Made by a program: the position numbers and the translations under genes. 64,000 nucleotides of DNA from Mesorhizobium denitrificans (GTDB lineage: Bacteria; Pseudomonadota; Alphaproteobacteria; Rhizobiales; Rhizobiaceae), in contig NZ_QURN01000010.1 in the NCBI RefSeq assembly GCF_003403035.1, positions 1 through 64,000 on the forward strand, in the 5' to 3' direction. The notes under the pieces were generated by a model. The model did not search any database and was not told where the DNA came from. It saw nothing but the letters and a program-made list of their open reading frames with translations. Numbering within the stretch: the stretch's first letter is position 1; every line of letters starts with the position of its first letter. Below, piece after piece: positions 16,552 through 25,396 of the stretch.

Positions 16552-16968
16552 ATGCCCACACCAGACAAGATGTTTCTTTACCCCAAGGACGTCAGCGCAT
16601 TCGGATTTGACTGGGGAAAGCTGTCGCTGACGGTGGGACCGGAAGTGAACGGAGCGAACCAGTTTTCTGCCGGCGTGGTGGACCTGCCGCAGGGCCAGGG
16701 ACACTCCCGTCACAACCACCCCGGATCGGAAGAAATCATTTTCGTGATCTCCGGCAATGGGCAGCAAATGGTGGAAGACGACGACGGCAATCCGGTTACG
16801 CGCGACGTGGGTCCGGGTTGCACGATCTTCGTTCCCGACAGTCGATTCCATTCGACGCTGAACACTGGCAGCACGCCCATGCAGTTGTTCGTGGTCTACT
16901 CGCCAGCCGGACCGGAGAAGGGCCTTCGCGATCTGCCGGACTTCAGGCTGATCCCGGCGGGAAGCTGA
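16552..16968 (+). CDS. Cupin-domain protein
   Basis: A 138-residue single-domain cupin. Motif 1 is HSRHNHPGSEEIIFVISGNG and motif 2 ends in FVPDSRFHSTLNTG, which supplies the expected metal-binding His/Glu set. It starts 12 bp after the TIM-barrel gene with GGAG upstream, and is the last gene of the Tm-1-like operon. It could be an isomerase, a dioxygenase-like enzyme or a ligand-binding partner; the sequence alone does not decide. A large inverted repeat follows its stop codon. Confidence 0.85.
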   Translation: MPTPDKMFLYPKDVSAFGFDWGKLSLTVGPEVNGANQFSAGVVDLPQGQGHSRHNHPGSEEIIFVISGNGQQMVEDDDGNPVTRDVGPGCTIFVPDSRFHSTLNTGSTPMQLFVVYSPAGPEKGLRDLPDFRLIPAGS

Positions 16969-16980
16969 GAGCTAAGCGCC

Positions 16981-17030
16981 GCCCCTTACCCTTACCCTGT
17001 TCTTACGGGGAGAGGGTAAGAGTGAGGGGC
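16981..17030. repeat. Palindromic repeat (REP-like), copy A
   Basis: Arms of 18 bp (16981-16998 and 17013-17030; 16 of 18 pairing) begin GCCCCTTACCC and end GTGAGGGGC, with a 14-nt loop. It lies between the convergent cupin and M24 genes and could terminate both. It resembles the CCCCTCATC...GATGAGGGG hairpins at 43083 and 55706. Confidence 0.6.
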
Positions 17031-17039
17031 AGCGATAAC

Positions 17040-18197
17040 TTACTCGACCACGTTCCAGCCGCGGCCGCGATCACCGTACATCTCATAGCCGGTGTCGGTG
17101 ATTGCGACCGTGTCTTCCAGCTTGATGAAGCCTCGCGTTGGATGAAGCATGGTCGTTTCAACCGAAATCACCATGCCCGATTCCAGCGGATGCGCCGCGT
17201 CAACGCCCTCATATGTCACCGGGTGATCGGTCATGAGGAACGGCACTTCGTGGCTTATCAAACCCATGCCATGCGCGAAGAAGTCGGTGTAATTCGCAAC
17301 CGCCGATTCTTTCAAAACGGCTTCGGCACCCGCGATCATATCGCCGCCCAGCGTGCCGGGTTTACAGAGCCGAAAAGCTGCCTGCTGCACCCCATCGATC
17401 TGCGCCAGCAGATCCTGCAACTCGGCGTCCGGCTCGCCACGAATGCCCATGCGGCAAAGGTCACCGATATATCCGTGATAATTGCCGCCGGAATCGATGG
17501 ACAGCACTTCGCCCCTGCCCCAAGTCTGCGCCGACACTGCACGGTTATGGCTGGAACCGGCAGCGATCAGGCAATAGTCAAAATGCAAACCGCGATTGGT
17601 TTCCTCGCGACGCAAAGTCTCGACGATGTCGGCCTTCGTCGCGCCTTCCGGCTGAGCGTTGAACGTCGCGAGCATGGAATCCGTGATGAGTTCCGAAGCC
17701 TTGCGCAGCTTTTCCAACTCGGCGGGCGACTTGATCGCGCGCAGGCGCTCCAGCATGCCGGTGGCGTCCACAAACACGGCGTCGGGCAAGCCATCGACCA
17801 GCACCTGATACGCATCGAGCGGCAGGAATGATGGCTCGATGCCGATGCGCGCATTGGCCTTGCCAATTTTCCTGACATGCTCGACTGCGAGCCGCGCAGC
17901 GTCAGTCGCCCCCCATGCGGCTGCGTGAACGCTTGGCGTCCAGAACGGATTCACCGCGTGTTCTGAACCTTCCATGCGATTGCCAACATAGCCCGCATGT
18001 TCGGGAGTCCCGCGCTCATAAATAACGAATGGCAGATAGCGGCTGTGGCCGATCGCATCCATTGCAACGAAGAAAATAAAACGATACCCGCCGAGCAGAT
18101 ACTGCACATTATGCTTGGACGTGGTGAGCAGGAGGTCAATTCCCGCCTCGCCCATCAGACGGTCAGCACGCACACTGTCAAACGGAATCGTAGTCAC
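17040..18197 (-). CDS. M24 family metallopeptidase-fold protein (Xaa-Pro aminopeptidase/creatinase-like)
   Basis: A 385-residue protein with an N-terminal creatinase-like domain and a C-terminal pita-bread domain. All five metal ligands appear present: Asp in SIDSGG, Asp in YIGDLCR, His in FFAHGMG, Glu in SVETT and Glu in KLEDT. It could hydrolyse Xaa-Pro peptides or a small amidated compound. I use GTG 18197, which has GGGAGGAG upstream; a longer reading frame would run across the GntR-type operator at 18229-18239, 32 bp before this start. The shared operator suggests control together with the sugar-acid operons, which hints at a non-peptide substrate. Confidence 0.85.
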   Translation of the reverse strand: MTTIPFDSVRADRLMGEAGIDLLLTTSKHNVQYLLGGYRFIFFVAMDAIGHSRYLPFVIYERGTPEHAGYVGNRMEGSEHAVNPFWTPSVHAAAWGATDAARLAVEHVRKIGKANARIGIEPSFLPLDAYQVLVDGLPDAVFVDATGMLERLRAIKSPAELEKLRKASELITDSMLATFNAQPEGATKADIVETLRREETNRGLHFDYCLIAAGSSHNRAVSAQTWGRGEVLSIDSGGNYHGYIGDLCRMGIRGEPDAELQDLLAQIDGVQQAAFRLCKPGTLGGDMIAGAEAVLKESAVANYTDFFAHGMGLISHEVPFLMTDHPVTYEGVDAAHPLESGMVISVETTMLHPTRGFIKLEDTVAITDTGYEMYGDRGRGWNVVE

Positions 18198-18228
18198 AGC
18201 CAGTATCTCCTCCCATACCGCAAACATC

Positions 18229-18239
18229 TGGTAGGACCA
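18229..18239. promoter_or_regulatory. GntR/FadR-type operator, copy 5
   Basis: Core TGGTAGGACCA within the 17-bp dyad ATCTGGTAGGACCAGAT (7-bp perfect arms). It lies 32 bp upstream of the M24 gene start and is followed by a TATAC-like sequence on the plus strand. Confidence 0.7.
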
Positions 18240-18277
18240 GATTATACAGAATGGTTCCGTTGGCAAGATGTCGGCAG

Positions 18278-18580
18278 TTATATGCCCGAACCGTCCAATT
18301 GTTCTTCGTCTTCGCCTTCCCAAGGATCGGGTCGCATCGAACCCAGATTGGCGGTTGGCAGCGGCATCCAGCACTTTAGCTCGGGGTCGGCATAGCCAAT
18401 GATGCAGCCCGGCGAAGAGTCGACAGCGCGCCAACCCTCGATCCCAAATTGATCGGCCTTCGCCCAATAGGCGACATCGACGTCGGCGGCTCCCTGCTCA
18501 ACGGGACGGATTGTCACAAGAATGCGGCTGCCATCCTTGGGAGCGCTTTTCATATGCCGCCAATTACCGAATTCCTGCAT
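18278..18580 (-). CDS. Conserved hypothetical protein, DUF551-like
   Basis: A 100-residue soluble protein. The opening NWRHMKSAPKDGSRILVTIRP resembles the 'W-x2-M-x-SAPKDG-x-x-IL' start of DUF551-like proteins, and the end has CWMPLPT followed by an acidic tail (EGEDEEQLD). GGAGGAG lies just upstream of the ATG, so translation is well supported. It stands alone between the M24 gene and gguC. No function can be assigned. Confidence 0.7.
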   Translation of the reverse strand: MQEFGNWRHMKSAPKDGSRILVTIRPVEQGAADVDVAYWAKADQFGIEGWRAVDSSPGCIIGYADPELKCWMPLPTANLGSMRPDPWEGEDEEQLDGSGI

Positions 18581-18613
18581 CTGCTCCTCCGTCGAGTCTC
18601 GGGCAGAGTAGCC

Positions 18614-19603
18614 TTAAAGCACCCGGACGGAAACAGGCGTTGGCGCATCAAGCTTGAGGGTATTGCGGAGTGGCAGGCCGAAATCCGGCGCTTCAATCTC
18701 GAACACATCGTCCGCCTGCGTTCGCACGCCATCCGCGAAAGAAAGCGTTGCGGTGCCGAACATATGGACGTGAATGTCGCCCGGCCGCCGGAACATCGGA
18801 TATTTGAAATGATGATGCTCCAGGTTGGCGATGGAATGGGACATGTTCGCCTCTCCTGAAAGAAAAGGTTTCTGCCACGCCACTTTGCCATCCCGTCGGA
18901 TGCGCGAGACACCTTCGACATTTTCCGGCAGGTCGCCGACGAGAATTTCTGGACCGAATGACGCGTTGCGCAGCTTGGAATGCGCGAGCCAGAGATAGTT
19001 GCCACGCTCGGTGATGTGGTCGGAAAATTCATTAGCCAGCGCGAAGCCGACACGGAACGGCATTCCGTCGTCACCAATTATGTAAATGCCCGCGATTTCC
19101 GGCTCCTCGCCCGCATCCTCGGCAAAGGCCGGAGAAACAAGCGGCGCACCCGGCGCGACCGCCATGAAACCGTTGCCCTTGTAAAACCATTCGGGCTGAA
19201 CGCCGAGTTTGCCTTTTGCAGGCTTGCCACCCTCAAGCCCCATGCGGAACATTTTCATGGAGTCCGTGAGTTGCGCCACATCGTCATTTGCTGCCGCTTT
19301 GTGCATGGAATCCCGCGTGGCTGCAGAGCCAAGATGGGTCAGGCCGGTGCCGGTGATATGCATATGCGTCGGGTCGGGGTGGCTTATCGGCGAGGCAATG
19401 CGCCCTTCCCTGTAAGCAGCGTCGAGATCGACAGTGCGACCCATACCGATGCGCTCCACAAGTTCGACCAATCCGCTGCCGGTGCGTGCCGCTTCCAGTG
19501 CGAGTGAATAGACGGTGCGCTCGCCATTGAGGATGCGCGCTTTTCCGTCGATGCGAACGGCGACCCGGAGAGCGTCACCCTCGATAATCTGTGAAATCAG
19601 CAC
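18614..19603 (-). CDS. gguC: GguC (AraD1-type fumarylacetoacetate-hydrolase-fold protein)
   Basis: A 329-residue protein of the fumarylacetoacetate hydrolase superfamily, AraD1/GguC branch, possibly acting on a 2-keto-3-deoxy sugar acid. The start is GTG 19603 behind GGAGGATGTT, giving the family-typical beginning LISQIIEGDALRVAVR. Conserved segments include ASPISHPDPTHMHITGTGLTHLGSA, GVQPEWFYKGNG, VGFALANEFSDH and GDIHVHMFGTATLSF. It is the last gene of the gguBC-chvE region, 146 bp after gguB, the position it has in Agrobacterium. The precise reaction of GguC is not settled. Confidence 0.85.
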   Translation of the reverse strand: MLISQIIEGDALRVAVRIDGKARILNGERTVYSLALEAARTGSGLVELVERIGMGRTVDLDAAYREGRIASPISHPDPTHMHITGTGLTHLGSAATRDSMHKAAANDDVAQLTDSMKMFRMGLEGGKPAKGKLGVQPEWFYKGNGFMAVAPGAPLVSPAFAEDAGEEPEIAGIYIIGDDGMPFRVGFALANEFSDHITERGNYLWLAHSKLRNASFGPEILVGDLPENVEGVSRIRRDGKVAWQKPFLSGEANMSHSIANLEHHHFKYPMFRRPGDIHVHMFGTATLSFADGVRTQADDVFEIEAPDFGLPLRNTLKLDAPTPVSVRVL

Positions 19604-19749
19604 AACATCCTCCCTGCCGCACACGTCGGACAAAGCTCTCTCGTTCGCGTCGGAGGTGCCGCCGCGTCTGGAGTTCTTCAATTCACCTATCGGTCGCCGC
19701 CTCGTTTACGCGCGGTGCGCTGCGTCGCGGCGTCCTACTACCGGGGCGC

Positions 19750-21006
19750 TTACGCCTTCTTCTTATTGTAGAGGTCGAAGGCAACAGCACCGAGCAGCAC
19801 CAGCCCCTTGATGACCTGCTGCCAGTCGATGTTGATGCCCATAATGCCCATGCCGTTGTTCATCACACCCATGATGAACGCACCAATGACAGCGCCCGCC
19901 ACCTCGCCAATGCCACCCATGGCCGACGCGCCACCGACGAACACGGCAGCGATAACGTCAAGCTCCATGCCGAGACCGGCTTTCGGCGTCGCCTGATTGA
20001 GACGGGCGGCGTATATGAGGCCCGCCAGCCCGGCCAGCGCACCCATGATTGAGAAGATGTAGAACGTCAGGCGTTCGGTCATGATACCCGAAAGCGCGGC
20101 AGCCTTTATGTTGCCACCCATCGCATAAATGCGTCGCCCGAAGGTCATTCGCTTGGTGAGGAACACAAAGCCCGCGATCAGGATTGCCATAACGATCAGC
20201 ACGTTCGGCAGACCCTTATACGAAGCGAACTTGTACATCAGGAACATGATGATAGCGGCCATCACGACGTTCTTGACGATGAAGAAGCCGAACGGTTCGG
20301 CCTCGTAGCCGTGGCTTTCGCGATTGCGGCGGCTTTTCAGAGCGAAGAAAAGCATCAGCGCAACGATGATTATGCCGATCAATAGCGTGGTCGCGTGCAG
20401 GACAATTCCGGTTCCGGGCGTCGGTCCGCCATTGGCGTTGAGCGTCGGCGCAACCAATGTCCACGGGCCGATGAAATCAGGAATAAAGCCTGCAGACAGC
20501 ATCTGGAACTCGACCGGGAACGGGCCGAGCGAGCGTCCACTAAGCAGCCATAGCAGCAAGCCTTTAAAGACCAACATGCCAGCCAGCGTCACAATGAAGG
20601 ATGGAATCTTCATATAGGCGACGAAATAGCCTTGAACGCCGCCAATCACCGCCCCGAGCGCAATACAAAGCACCGCGGCGATGAACGGATTGAACCCGTA
20701 ATCCACCATGAGAACGGCGGCAGCGCCGCCGATGAAGCCCGCGACCGATCCGACCGACAAATCGATATGCCCGGCCACGATGACCAGCAACATGCCGAGC
20801 GCCATGACGATGATGTAGGAGTTCTGCAGGACGATATTGGTCAGATTGACTGGATAGAAAAGCACGCCCTTGGTCATGATCTGGAAAAAGATCATGATCG
20901 CGATGAGCGCGATGATCAGGCCGTATTCGCGCACATTGGCCTTGATCGCATCGCGCGCCGAGGCCTTTGCGGCATTGACAGTGGGAGTTGCGGTTTCGGT
21001 CGTCAT
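19750..21006 (-). CDS. gguB: Multiple sugar ABC transporter permease GguB
   Basis: A 418-residue RbsC/XylH-type inner-membrane permease. The long central insertion ([14 protein letters not shown], about residues 225-240) and extra spans are typical of the GguB/XylH branch and explain the length above 400. The family motifs [21 protein letters not shown] and [22 protein letters not shown] are present. The start overlaps the gguA stop by 4 bp. It imports sugars captured by ChvE. Confidence 0.92.
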   Translation of the reverse strand: MTTETATPTVNAAKASARDAIKANVREYGLIIALIAIMIFFQIMTKGVLFYPVNLTNIVLQNSYIIVMALGMLLVIVAGHIDLSVGSVAGFIGGAAAVLMVDYGFNPFIAAVLCIALGAVIGGVQGYFVAYMKIPSFIVTLAGMLVFKGLLLWLLSGRSLGPFPVEFQMLSAGFIPDFIGPWTLVAPTLNANGGPTPGTGIVLHATTLLIGIIIVALMLFFALKSRRNRESHGYEAEPFGFFIVKNVVMAAIIMFLMYKFASYKGLPNVLIVMAILIAGFVFLTKRMTFGRRIYAMGGNIKAAALSGIMTERLTFYIFSIMGALAGLAGLIYAARLNQATPKAGLGMELDVIAAVFVGGASAMGGIGEVAGAVIGAFIMGVMNNGMGIMGINIDWQQVIKGLVLLGAVAFDLYNKKKA

Positions 21007-22556
21007 GATGCTGCCTCCAACTGTTCCTCCCGCGCGTGACCGCGCACGATTGCCCGCATGATTTTTTCTTGACTGGCTTCGGCTGCTTCCATCTCTCCGA
21101 CGATGCGGCCTTCATTCAAAACATAGATACGATCACAAATGCCGAGCAATTCCGGCATCTCGGACGAAATGATCATGATGCCTTTGCCGTCGCTGGCAAG
21201 CTGATTGATGATCGTATAGATTTCATATTTGGCGCCGACATCAATGCCGCGCGTCGGCTCATCGAGGATCAGCACATCCGGGTCTGCGAACAGCCATTTC
21301 GACAGAACAACCTTCTGCTGGTTGCCGCCGGAAAGATTGCCCGTGATCTGATAAACCGATGAGGAGCGGATATTCGTCTTCCGCCGATATTCATTCGCGA
21401 CCTTAAGTTCGTGCATATCATCGATAACGCCGGCTTTGGACGAAACGCCCGGCAGGTTCGCGATGGTAACATTGTGCTTGATGTGGTCGATCAGATTGAG
21501 ACCATAAACCTTGCGGTCTTCAGTGGCGTAGGCCAACCCTGCCTTGACGGCTTTGCCCACGGTTGACGTATCGGCCTTCTTGCCGTGCAGGAAAACTTCA
21601 CCGGTAATGTTGACGCCATAGGTGCGTCCAAAAACGCTCATTGCAAGTTCTGTGCGACCGGCGCCCATCAATCCCGCAATGCCCACCACCTCGCCTTTTC
21701 GAACGGTCAGATTGACGTTCTTGATGATCTGGCGCTCAGGGTGAATAGGGTGGTGAACGGACCAGTTCTTCAACTCGAACATCGTCTCGCCGATCTTCGG
21801 CGTCCGGTGCGGATAACGATTTTCAAGGGTGCGGCCCACCATCGAGGTTACGATACGGTCTTCCGTAACGTCCTCGCGCTCCATCGTTTCGATGGATTGG
21901 CCGTCGCGGATAACGGTGATCTGATCTGCGACGCGTTTGATCTCGTTCAGCTTGTGCGAGATCATGATCGAGGTCATGCCCTGCGTTTTGAATTCCAGCA
22001 GCAGGTCCAGCAGCGCTTGACTGTCACGCTCCGACAGGGACGCCGTAGGTTCGTCCAGAATTAGCAGCTTCACGTCCTTGGCCAGCGCCTTGGCGATCTC
22101 GACCAATTGCTGTTTGCCCGTGCCGATATTTGTGACGAGCGTATCCGGGTCTTCCCGCAAGCCCACCTTGCGCAGCAGATCGTGTGCGCGCTTGCGCGTC
22201 ACGCTCCAATTGATCATGCCACCGGTTGCCTGCTCGTTTCCCAGAAACATGTTCTCGGCAATCGAAAGCATCGGAACCAGCGCCAGTTCCTGATGAATGA
22301 TGACGATGCCGAGTTTTTCGGAATCGTGGATGCCGGTAAATCGGCATTCCTTGCCTTCGTAGTAAATTTCGCCATCGTAAGTGCCGTAGGGATACACGCC
22401 TGAAAGCACTTTCATCAGCGTGGATTTGCCTGCGCCATTCTCGCCGCAAATGGCGTGAATATCGCCCCGCCTCACCTTGAGATTGACGTTCTCCAGAGCC
22501 TTCACGCCGGGAAACACCTTGGTGATGCCCCGCATCTCAAGAATGTAGTCGCTCAT
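21003..22556 (-). CDS. gguA: Multiple sugar ABC transporter ATP-binding protein GguA
   Basis: A 517-residue tandem ATPase of the XylG/MglA/GguA group. Domain 1 has Walker [10 protein letters not shown] (about residues 39-47), Walker [12 protein letters not shown] and Q-loop [10 protein letters not shown]. Domain 2 has a degenerate Walker A ([13 protein letters not shown]), signature [15 protein letters not shown] and Walker [15 protein letters not shown]. It lies 100 bp after chvE, behind a hairpin, and overlaps gguB. It powers ChvE-dependent sugar import. Confidence 0.93.
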   Translation of the reverse strand: MSDYILEMRGITKVFPGVKALENVNLKVRRGDIHAICGENGAGKSTLMKVLSGVYPYGTYDGEIYYEGKECRFTGIHDSEKLGIVIIHQELALVPMLSIAENMFLGNEQATGGMINWSVTRKRAHDLLRKVGLREDPDTLVTNIGTGKQQLVEIAKALAKDVKLLILDEPTASLSERDSQALLDLLLEFKTQGMTSIMISHKLNEIKRVADQITVIRDGQSIETMEREDVTEDRIVTSMVGRTLENRYPHRTPKIGETMFELKNWSVHHPIHPERQIIKNVNLTVRKGEVVGIAGLMGAGRTELAMSVFGRTYGVNITGEVFLHGKKADTSTVGKAVKAGLAYATEDRKVYGLNLIDHIKHNVTIANLPGVSSKAGVIDDMHELKVANEYRRKTNIRSSSVYQITGNLSGGNQQKVVLSKWLFADPDVLILDEPTRGIDVGAKYEIYTIINQLASDGKGIMIISSEMPELLGICDRIYVLNEGRIVGEMEAAEASQEKIMRAIVRGHAREEQLEAAS

Positions 22557-22620
22557 CAGGGCCTCCCTGGACGCGGAACAAACAATATCCGCACCTCTAC
22601 GCTACTCAAGGATGAACGAA

Positions 22621-22646
22621 GGCGGAAGGCCCTGCGGCCCTCCGCC
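22621..22646 (-). terminator. Hairpin between chvE and gguA
   Basis: An 11-bp stem (GGCGGAAGGCC / GGCCCTCCGCC with one G-T-type mismatch, loop CTGC) starts about 10 bp after the chvE stop. On the minus strand it is followed by TTCGTTC, too weak for strong termination. It probably stabilises chvE mRNA. Confidence 0.55.
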
Positions 22647-22656
22647 CTTGTCGATT

Positions 22657-23730
22657 TTACTTGAGGTCTTCGGCCTTGATATAGCCCGAGTCGGTCACGA
22701 GGATCTTCTCGTAGTTCGTCTTGTCGACGGAAACCGGCTCAAGGAGATACGAAGGAACAACCTTGTTGCCGTTGTTGTAGGTCTTGGTGTCGTTGATTTC
22801 AGGCTGACCGCCGGAAAGCACCGCATCGACCAGATTACCCGTGACTTTTGCCAGTTCGCGCGTGTCCTTGAACACGGTCGAATACTGTTCGCCGGCGATG
22901 ATCGCCTTCACAGACGGAACTTCCGCATCCTGACCGGAAATGATCGGCCAAGGCTGATCTGCGCTGCCATAACCAACGCCGCGCAGCGACGAAATGATGC
23001 CGCGTGATAGACCGTCATATGGAGCCAGAACCGCATCAACGCGGCTGCCGTCCGAGTAGTTGGCCGACAGGATGTTATCCATGCGTGCCTGTGCAACAGC
23101 AGCGTCCCAGCGCAGCGTGCCGACTTTCTCCATGCCCATCTGACCGGACTTCACGACGAGGACGCCCTTGTCGATGAGCGGCTGGAGAACAGACATCGCG
23201 CCATCATAGAAGAAGAACGCGTTGTTATCGTCTGGCGAACCGCCGAACAGTTCAATGTTGAACGGACCCTGCTTCTCAGGGTAGCCGAGCCCCTTGAGCA
23301 GCGATTCTGCCTGAAGCACGCCAACCTTGAAGTTGTCGAAGGTGGTGTAATAATCGACGTTCGGGCTGTCGCGGATCAGGCGGTCATAAGCCACCACCTT
23401 GACGCCCTTGTCGGCGGCCTGCTGCAACACTGCCGAAAGCGTGGTGCCGTCGATCGAAGCAATCACGAGCGCCTTGGCGTCTTTGGTGACCATATTCTCG
23501 ATCTGGGCAAGCTGGTTCGGAATGTCGTCTTCCGCGTATTGCAGATCGACGGTATAGCCCTTGGCTTCAAGCGCAGCCTTCAGGCTGTCGCCGTCGCTGA
23601 TCCAGCGCAGGGACGACTTGGTCGGCATAGCGATGCCGACGAGGCCTTTTTCCTGTGCGTGCACGGGCATGGCAAAGGCCGCGAAACCGGCAGCCGTTGC
23701 GGCGAGAACGAGTCTTCTGGTGAACTTCAC
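22657..23730 (-). CDS. chvE: Sugar-binding periplasmic protein ChvE
   Basis: A 357-residue periplasmic sugar-binding protein strongly resembling Agrobacterium ChvE. After the signal peptide (FAMPVHAQE) come [19 protein letters not shown], the [20 protein letters not shown] block, [36 protein letters not shown] and [14 protein letters not shown]. In Agrobacterium, ChvE both feeds an importer and tells VirA of plant sugars; here the direct evidence supports uptake only. The GTG start at 23730 has GGGAGAA upstream, and a longer frame would cross the GbpR control region. It is divergent from the LysR-type gbpR. Confidence 0.92.
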   Translation of the reverse strand: MKFTRRLVLAATAAGFAAFAMPVHAQEKGLVGIAMPTKSSLRWISDGDSLKAALEAKGYTVDLQYAEDDIPNQLAQIENMVTKDAKALVIASIDGTTLSAVLQQAADKGVKVVAYDRLIRDSPNVDYYTTFDNFKVGVLQAESLLKGLGYPEKQGPFNIELFGGSPDDNNAFFFYDGAMSVLQPLIDKGVLVVKSGQMGMEKVGTLRWDAAVAQARMDNILSANYSDGSRVDAVLAPYDGLSRGIISSLRGVGYGSADQPWPIISGQDAEVPSVKAIIAGEQYSTVFKDTRELAKVTGNLVDAVLSGGQPEINDTKTYNNGNKVVPSYLLEPVSVDKTNYEKILVTDSGYIKAEDLK

Positions 23731-23949
23731 TTTTGCTTCTCCCTGAAAAGCGCTGAAAACCGCGCAACCGTACATCCCGGCACGCCTCAGATCGCAACTG
23801 GGCGCCGCAAGCCTAGATGTCTGGTAGCCTCCACAAACCGCAGGCCGTTCGCTCCTCCAGAGCCCGCAGCAGCTCGAAACGGATACCCCGCTCCAACCTG
23901 CCGCGAACTTGGAACCGACCGCCATACAAGTCAAATGCAATTGAGAGGG

Positions 23950-23977
23950 TTTGCCATAACAGTTTCGATATGGCAAA
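23950..23977. promoter_or_regulatory. LysR-type (GbpR) binding site
   Basis: A perfect 9-bp inverted repeat, TTTGCCATA at 23950-23958 and TATGGCAAA at 23969-23977 with a 10-bp spacer, lies between divergent chvE and gbpR and 28 bp before the gbpR start. The spacing and symmetry fit a LysR-type recognition site. Confidence 0.7.
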
Positions 23978-24004
23978 AATCTTTGCTCCGCGAGAGGGTA
24001 CGCG

Positions 24005-24970
24005 ATGGAAGAGCAGACAAAAGCCGCACCGCGAGGCGCAGCGGCGCATGACTCGATGCTTCGGGGCGGGCTCAAATTCACGCATCTGCGTATGATCGTG
24101 GCGCTCGATGAACACGGCTCGGTGAGCGCGGCGGCGGAAACGATGAACGTATCGCAACCCGCAGCCTCCCGCACCATCGCTGAAATGGAGCAGATCGCTG
24201 GGGCGCGGTTGCTCGAACGTCTGCCGCGCGGCGTGCGCCTTACGCCATACGGTCAGGCACTGGCGCGCCGAGCGCGGTCGATTCTGCTGGAATTGCGCGA
24301 GGCTGACCGTGAAATCTCGGATCTACGATCTGGAACGGGCGGCACGGTCAACATCGGCGCAGTGACCGCACCCGCTATTGATCTTGCGGTTCCCGCGATT
24401 CGCGAGTTGCGTGCCCGCCATCCACGGCTGGAAATTTCGATACAGGTAGAGACAAGCAACGTGCTTGCGCGCGAACTGCTTGCCTCGCGGCATGACCTCA
24501 TAATCGCGCGCATCCCGGAAGACCTGAATCCGCGTCTGTTCGAGTCGCGTGTTATCGGCATTGAAAAAGCATGCCTGATCGCCAGACGCGGCCATCCGGT
24601 TCTTGGTGCGCGGAAGGTGCCGCTGGAAAAAACAGCCGCGTTCGATTGGGTTCTGCAGCCTTCCGGCTCTCTGCTACGCCGCACTGTCGAACAGCATTTT
24701 ATCAGGCACGATGTGCCGCTGCCAGAGCGAATCCTGAACACAAGTTCGCTGCTGCTGACACTTGTGATGGTCGCGCAGTCAGATGCGATAGCCGCCGTGT
24801 CCATCGACGTCGCTCGATTTATTCGGCAAAGCTTGGGCGGCGCGATAGATGTGGTACCGCTGGCCTTCGAAATAGAGGTGCAGCCTTACAGCCTGATCAC
24901 AGCCAGAAACCGCACGCTTTCGGCCGCTGCAATCATGCTGCGCGACGCAATTCTAAAGCGGATTCGATAG
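24005..24970 (+). CDS. gbpR: LysR family regulator GbpR
   Basis: A 321-residue LysR-type regulator with an N-terminal helix-turn-helix ([38 protein letters not shown], about residues 24-62) and a C-terminal periplasmic-fold effector domain. Synteny with chvE-gguABC identifies it as GbpR, the galactose-binding-protein regulator that activates chvE in Agrobacterium in response to sugars. ATG 24005 follows GAGAGG. The effector is likely a sugar such as those bound by ChvE, but this is from the family, not from the sequence. Confidence 0.88.
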   Translation: MEEQTKAAPRGAAAHDSMLRGGLKFTHLRMIVALDEHGSVSAAAETMNVSQPAASRTIAEMEQIAGARLLERLPRGVRLTPYGQALARRARSILLELREADREISDLRSGTGGTVNIGAVTAPAIDLAVPAIRELRARHPRLEISIQVETSNVLARELLASRHDLIIARIPEDLNPRLFESRVIGIEKACLIARRGHPVLGARKVPLEKTAAFDWVLQPSGSLLRRTVEQHFIRHDVPLPERILNTSSLLLTLVMVAQSDAIAAVSIDVARFIRQSLGGAIDVVPLAFEIEVQPYSLITARNRTLSAAAIMLRDAILKRIR

Positions 24971-25086
24971 AAGCTGCGGATAGGCGCGACAATAAAGCGT
25001 TTCAACGCAATAGATGGCAAAGGTGCCATTGCCCTGCGCCGCCCTTTTCGCTAATTGGGCACTAACAGTTTATGGAGGGGTTTCCC

Positions 25087-25314
25087 ATGGCAGATCATTC
25101 ACCGAGCGGGCCTGTCGAAGTCGGCGCAGCGATGGACTATTCCGAGCACGACAAAACATACCATATGTTCCTTGGCCTGGCTAAGTACGGAACGCTGGTT
25201 TGCGCTGCGCTCATGGTGGCGATGGCTTTCGGCTTTTTCACAAGCGCAGGCGTGATCTCCAGTGTCATTCTGTTCGCACTGATCTGCCTCGTCGGCGGCT
25301 TCCTGCTGCGTTAA
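25087..25314 (+). CDS. aa3-type cytochrome c oxidase subunit IV
   Basis: A 75-residue protein of the bacterial aa3-type oxidase subunit IV family. The conserved MDYSEHDKTYHMFLGLAKYG is followed by two hydrophobic segments (about residues 36-52 and 56-73). The ATG follows GGAGGGG. A small single gene before the transhydrogenase genes, separated from pntAA by 82 bp, is a common arrangement in this order. Its role is thought to be structural in the respiratory oxidase. Confidence 0.88.
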   Translation: MADHSPSGPVEVGAAMDYSEHDKTYHMFLGLAKYGTLVCAALMVAMAFGFFTSAGVISSVILFALICLVGGFLLR

Positions 25315-25396
25315 TCCTTATAGGAATTCCCGCCACGGTCGCGGCCCGTCCAAGTGCGCCGCAGGCAGGGGCGCGCTATGCAAAGAGGTGGATGCG

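Noticed and set aside
18198-18467. N-terminal extension of the M24 gene by 90 residues
   Set aside because: The extension would translate straight through the GntR dyad and has no family sequence; GGGAGGAG just before GTG 18197 supports the shorter protein.
23731-24177. Extended N-terminus for ChvE
   Set aside because: The family begins with the signal peptide at the GTG start, and the upstream portion overlaps the LysR-type operator and the gbpR coding region.
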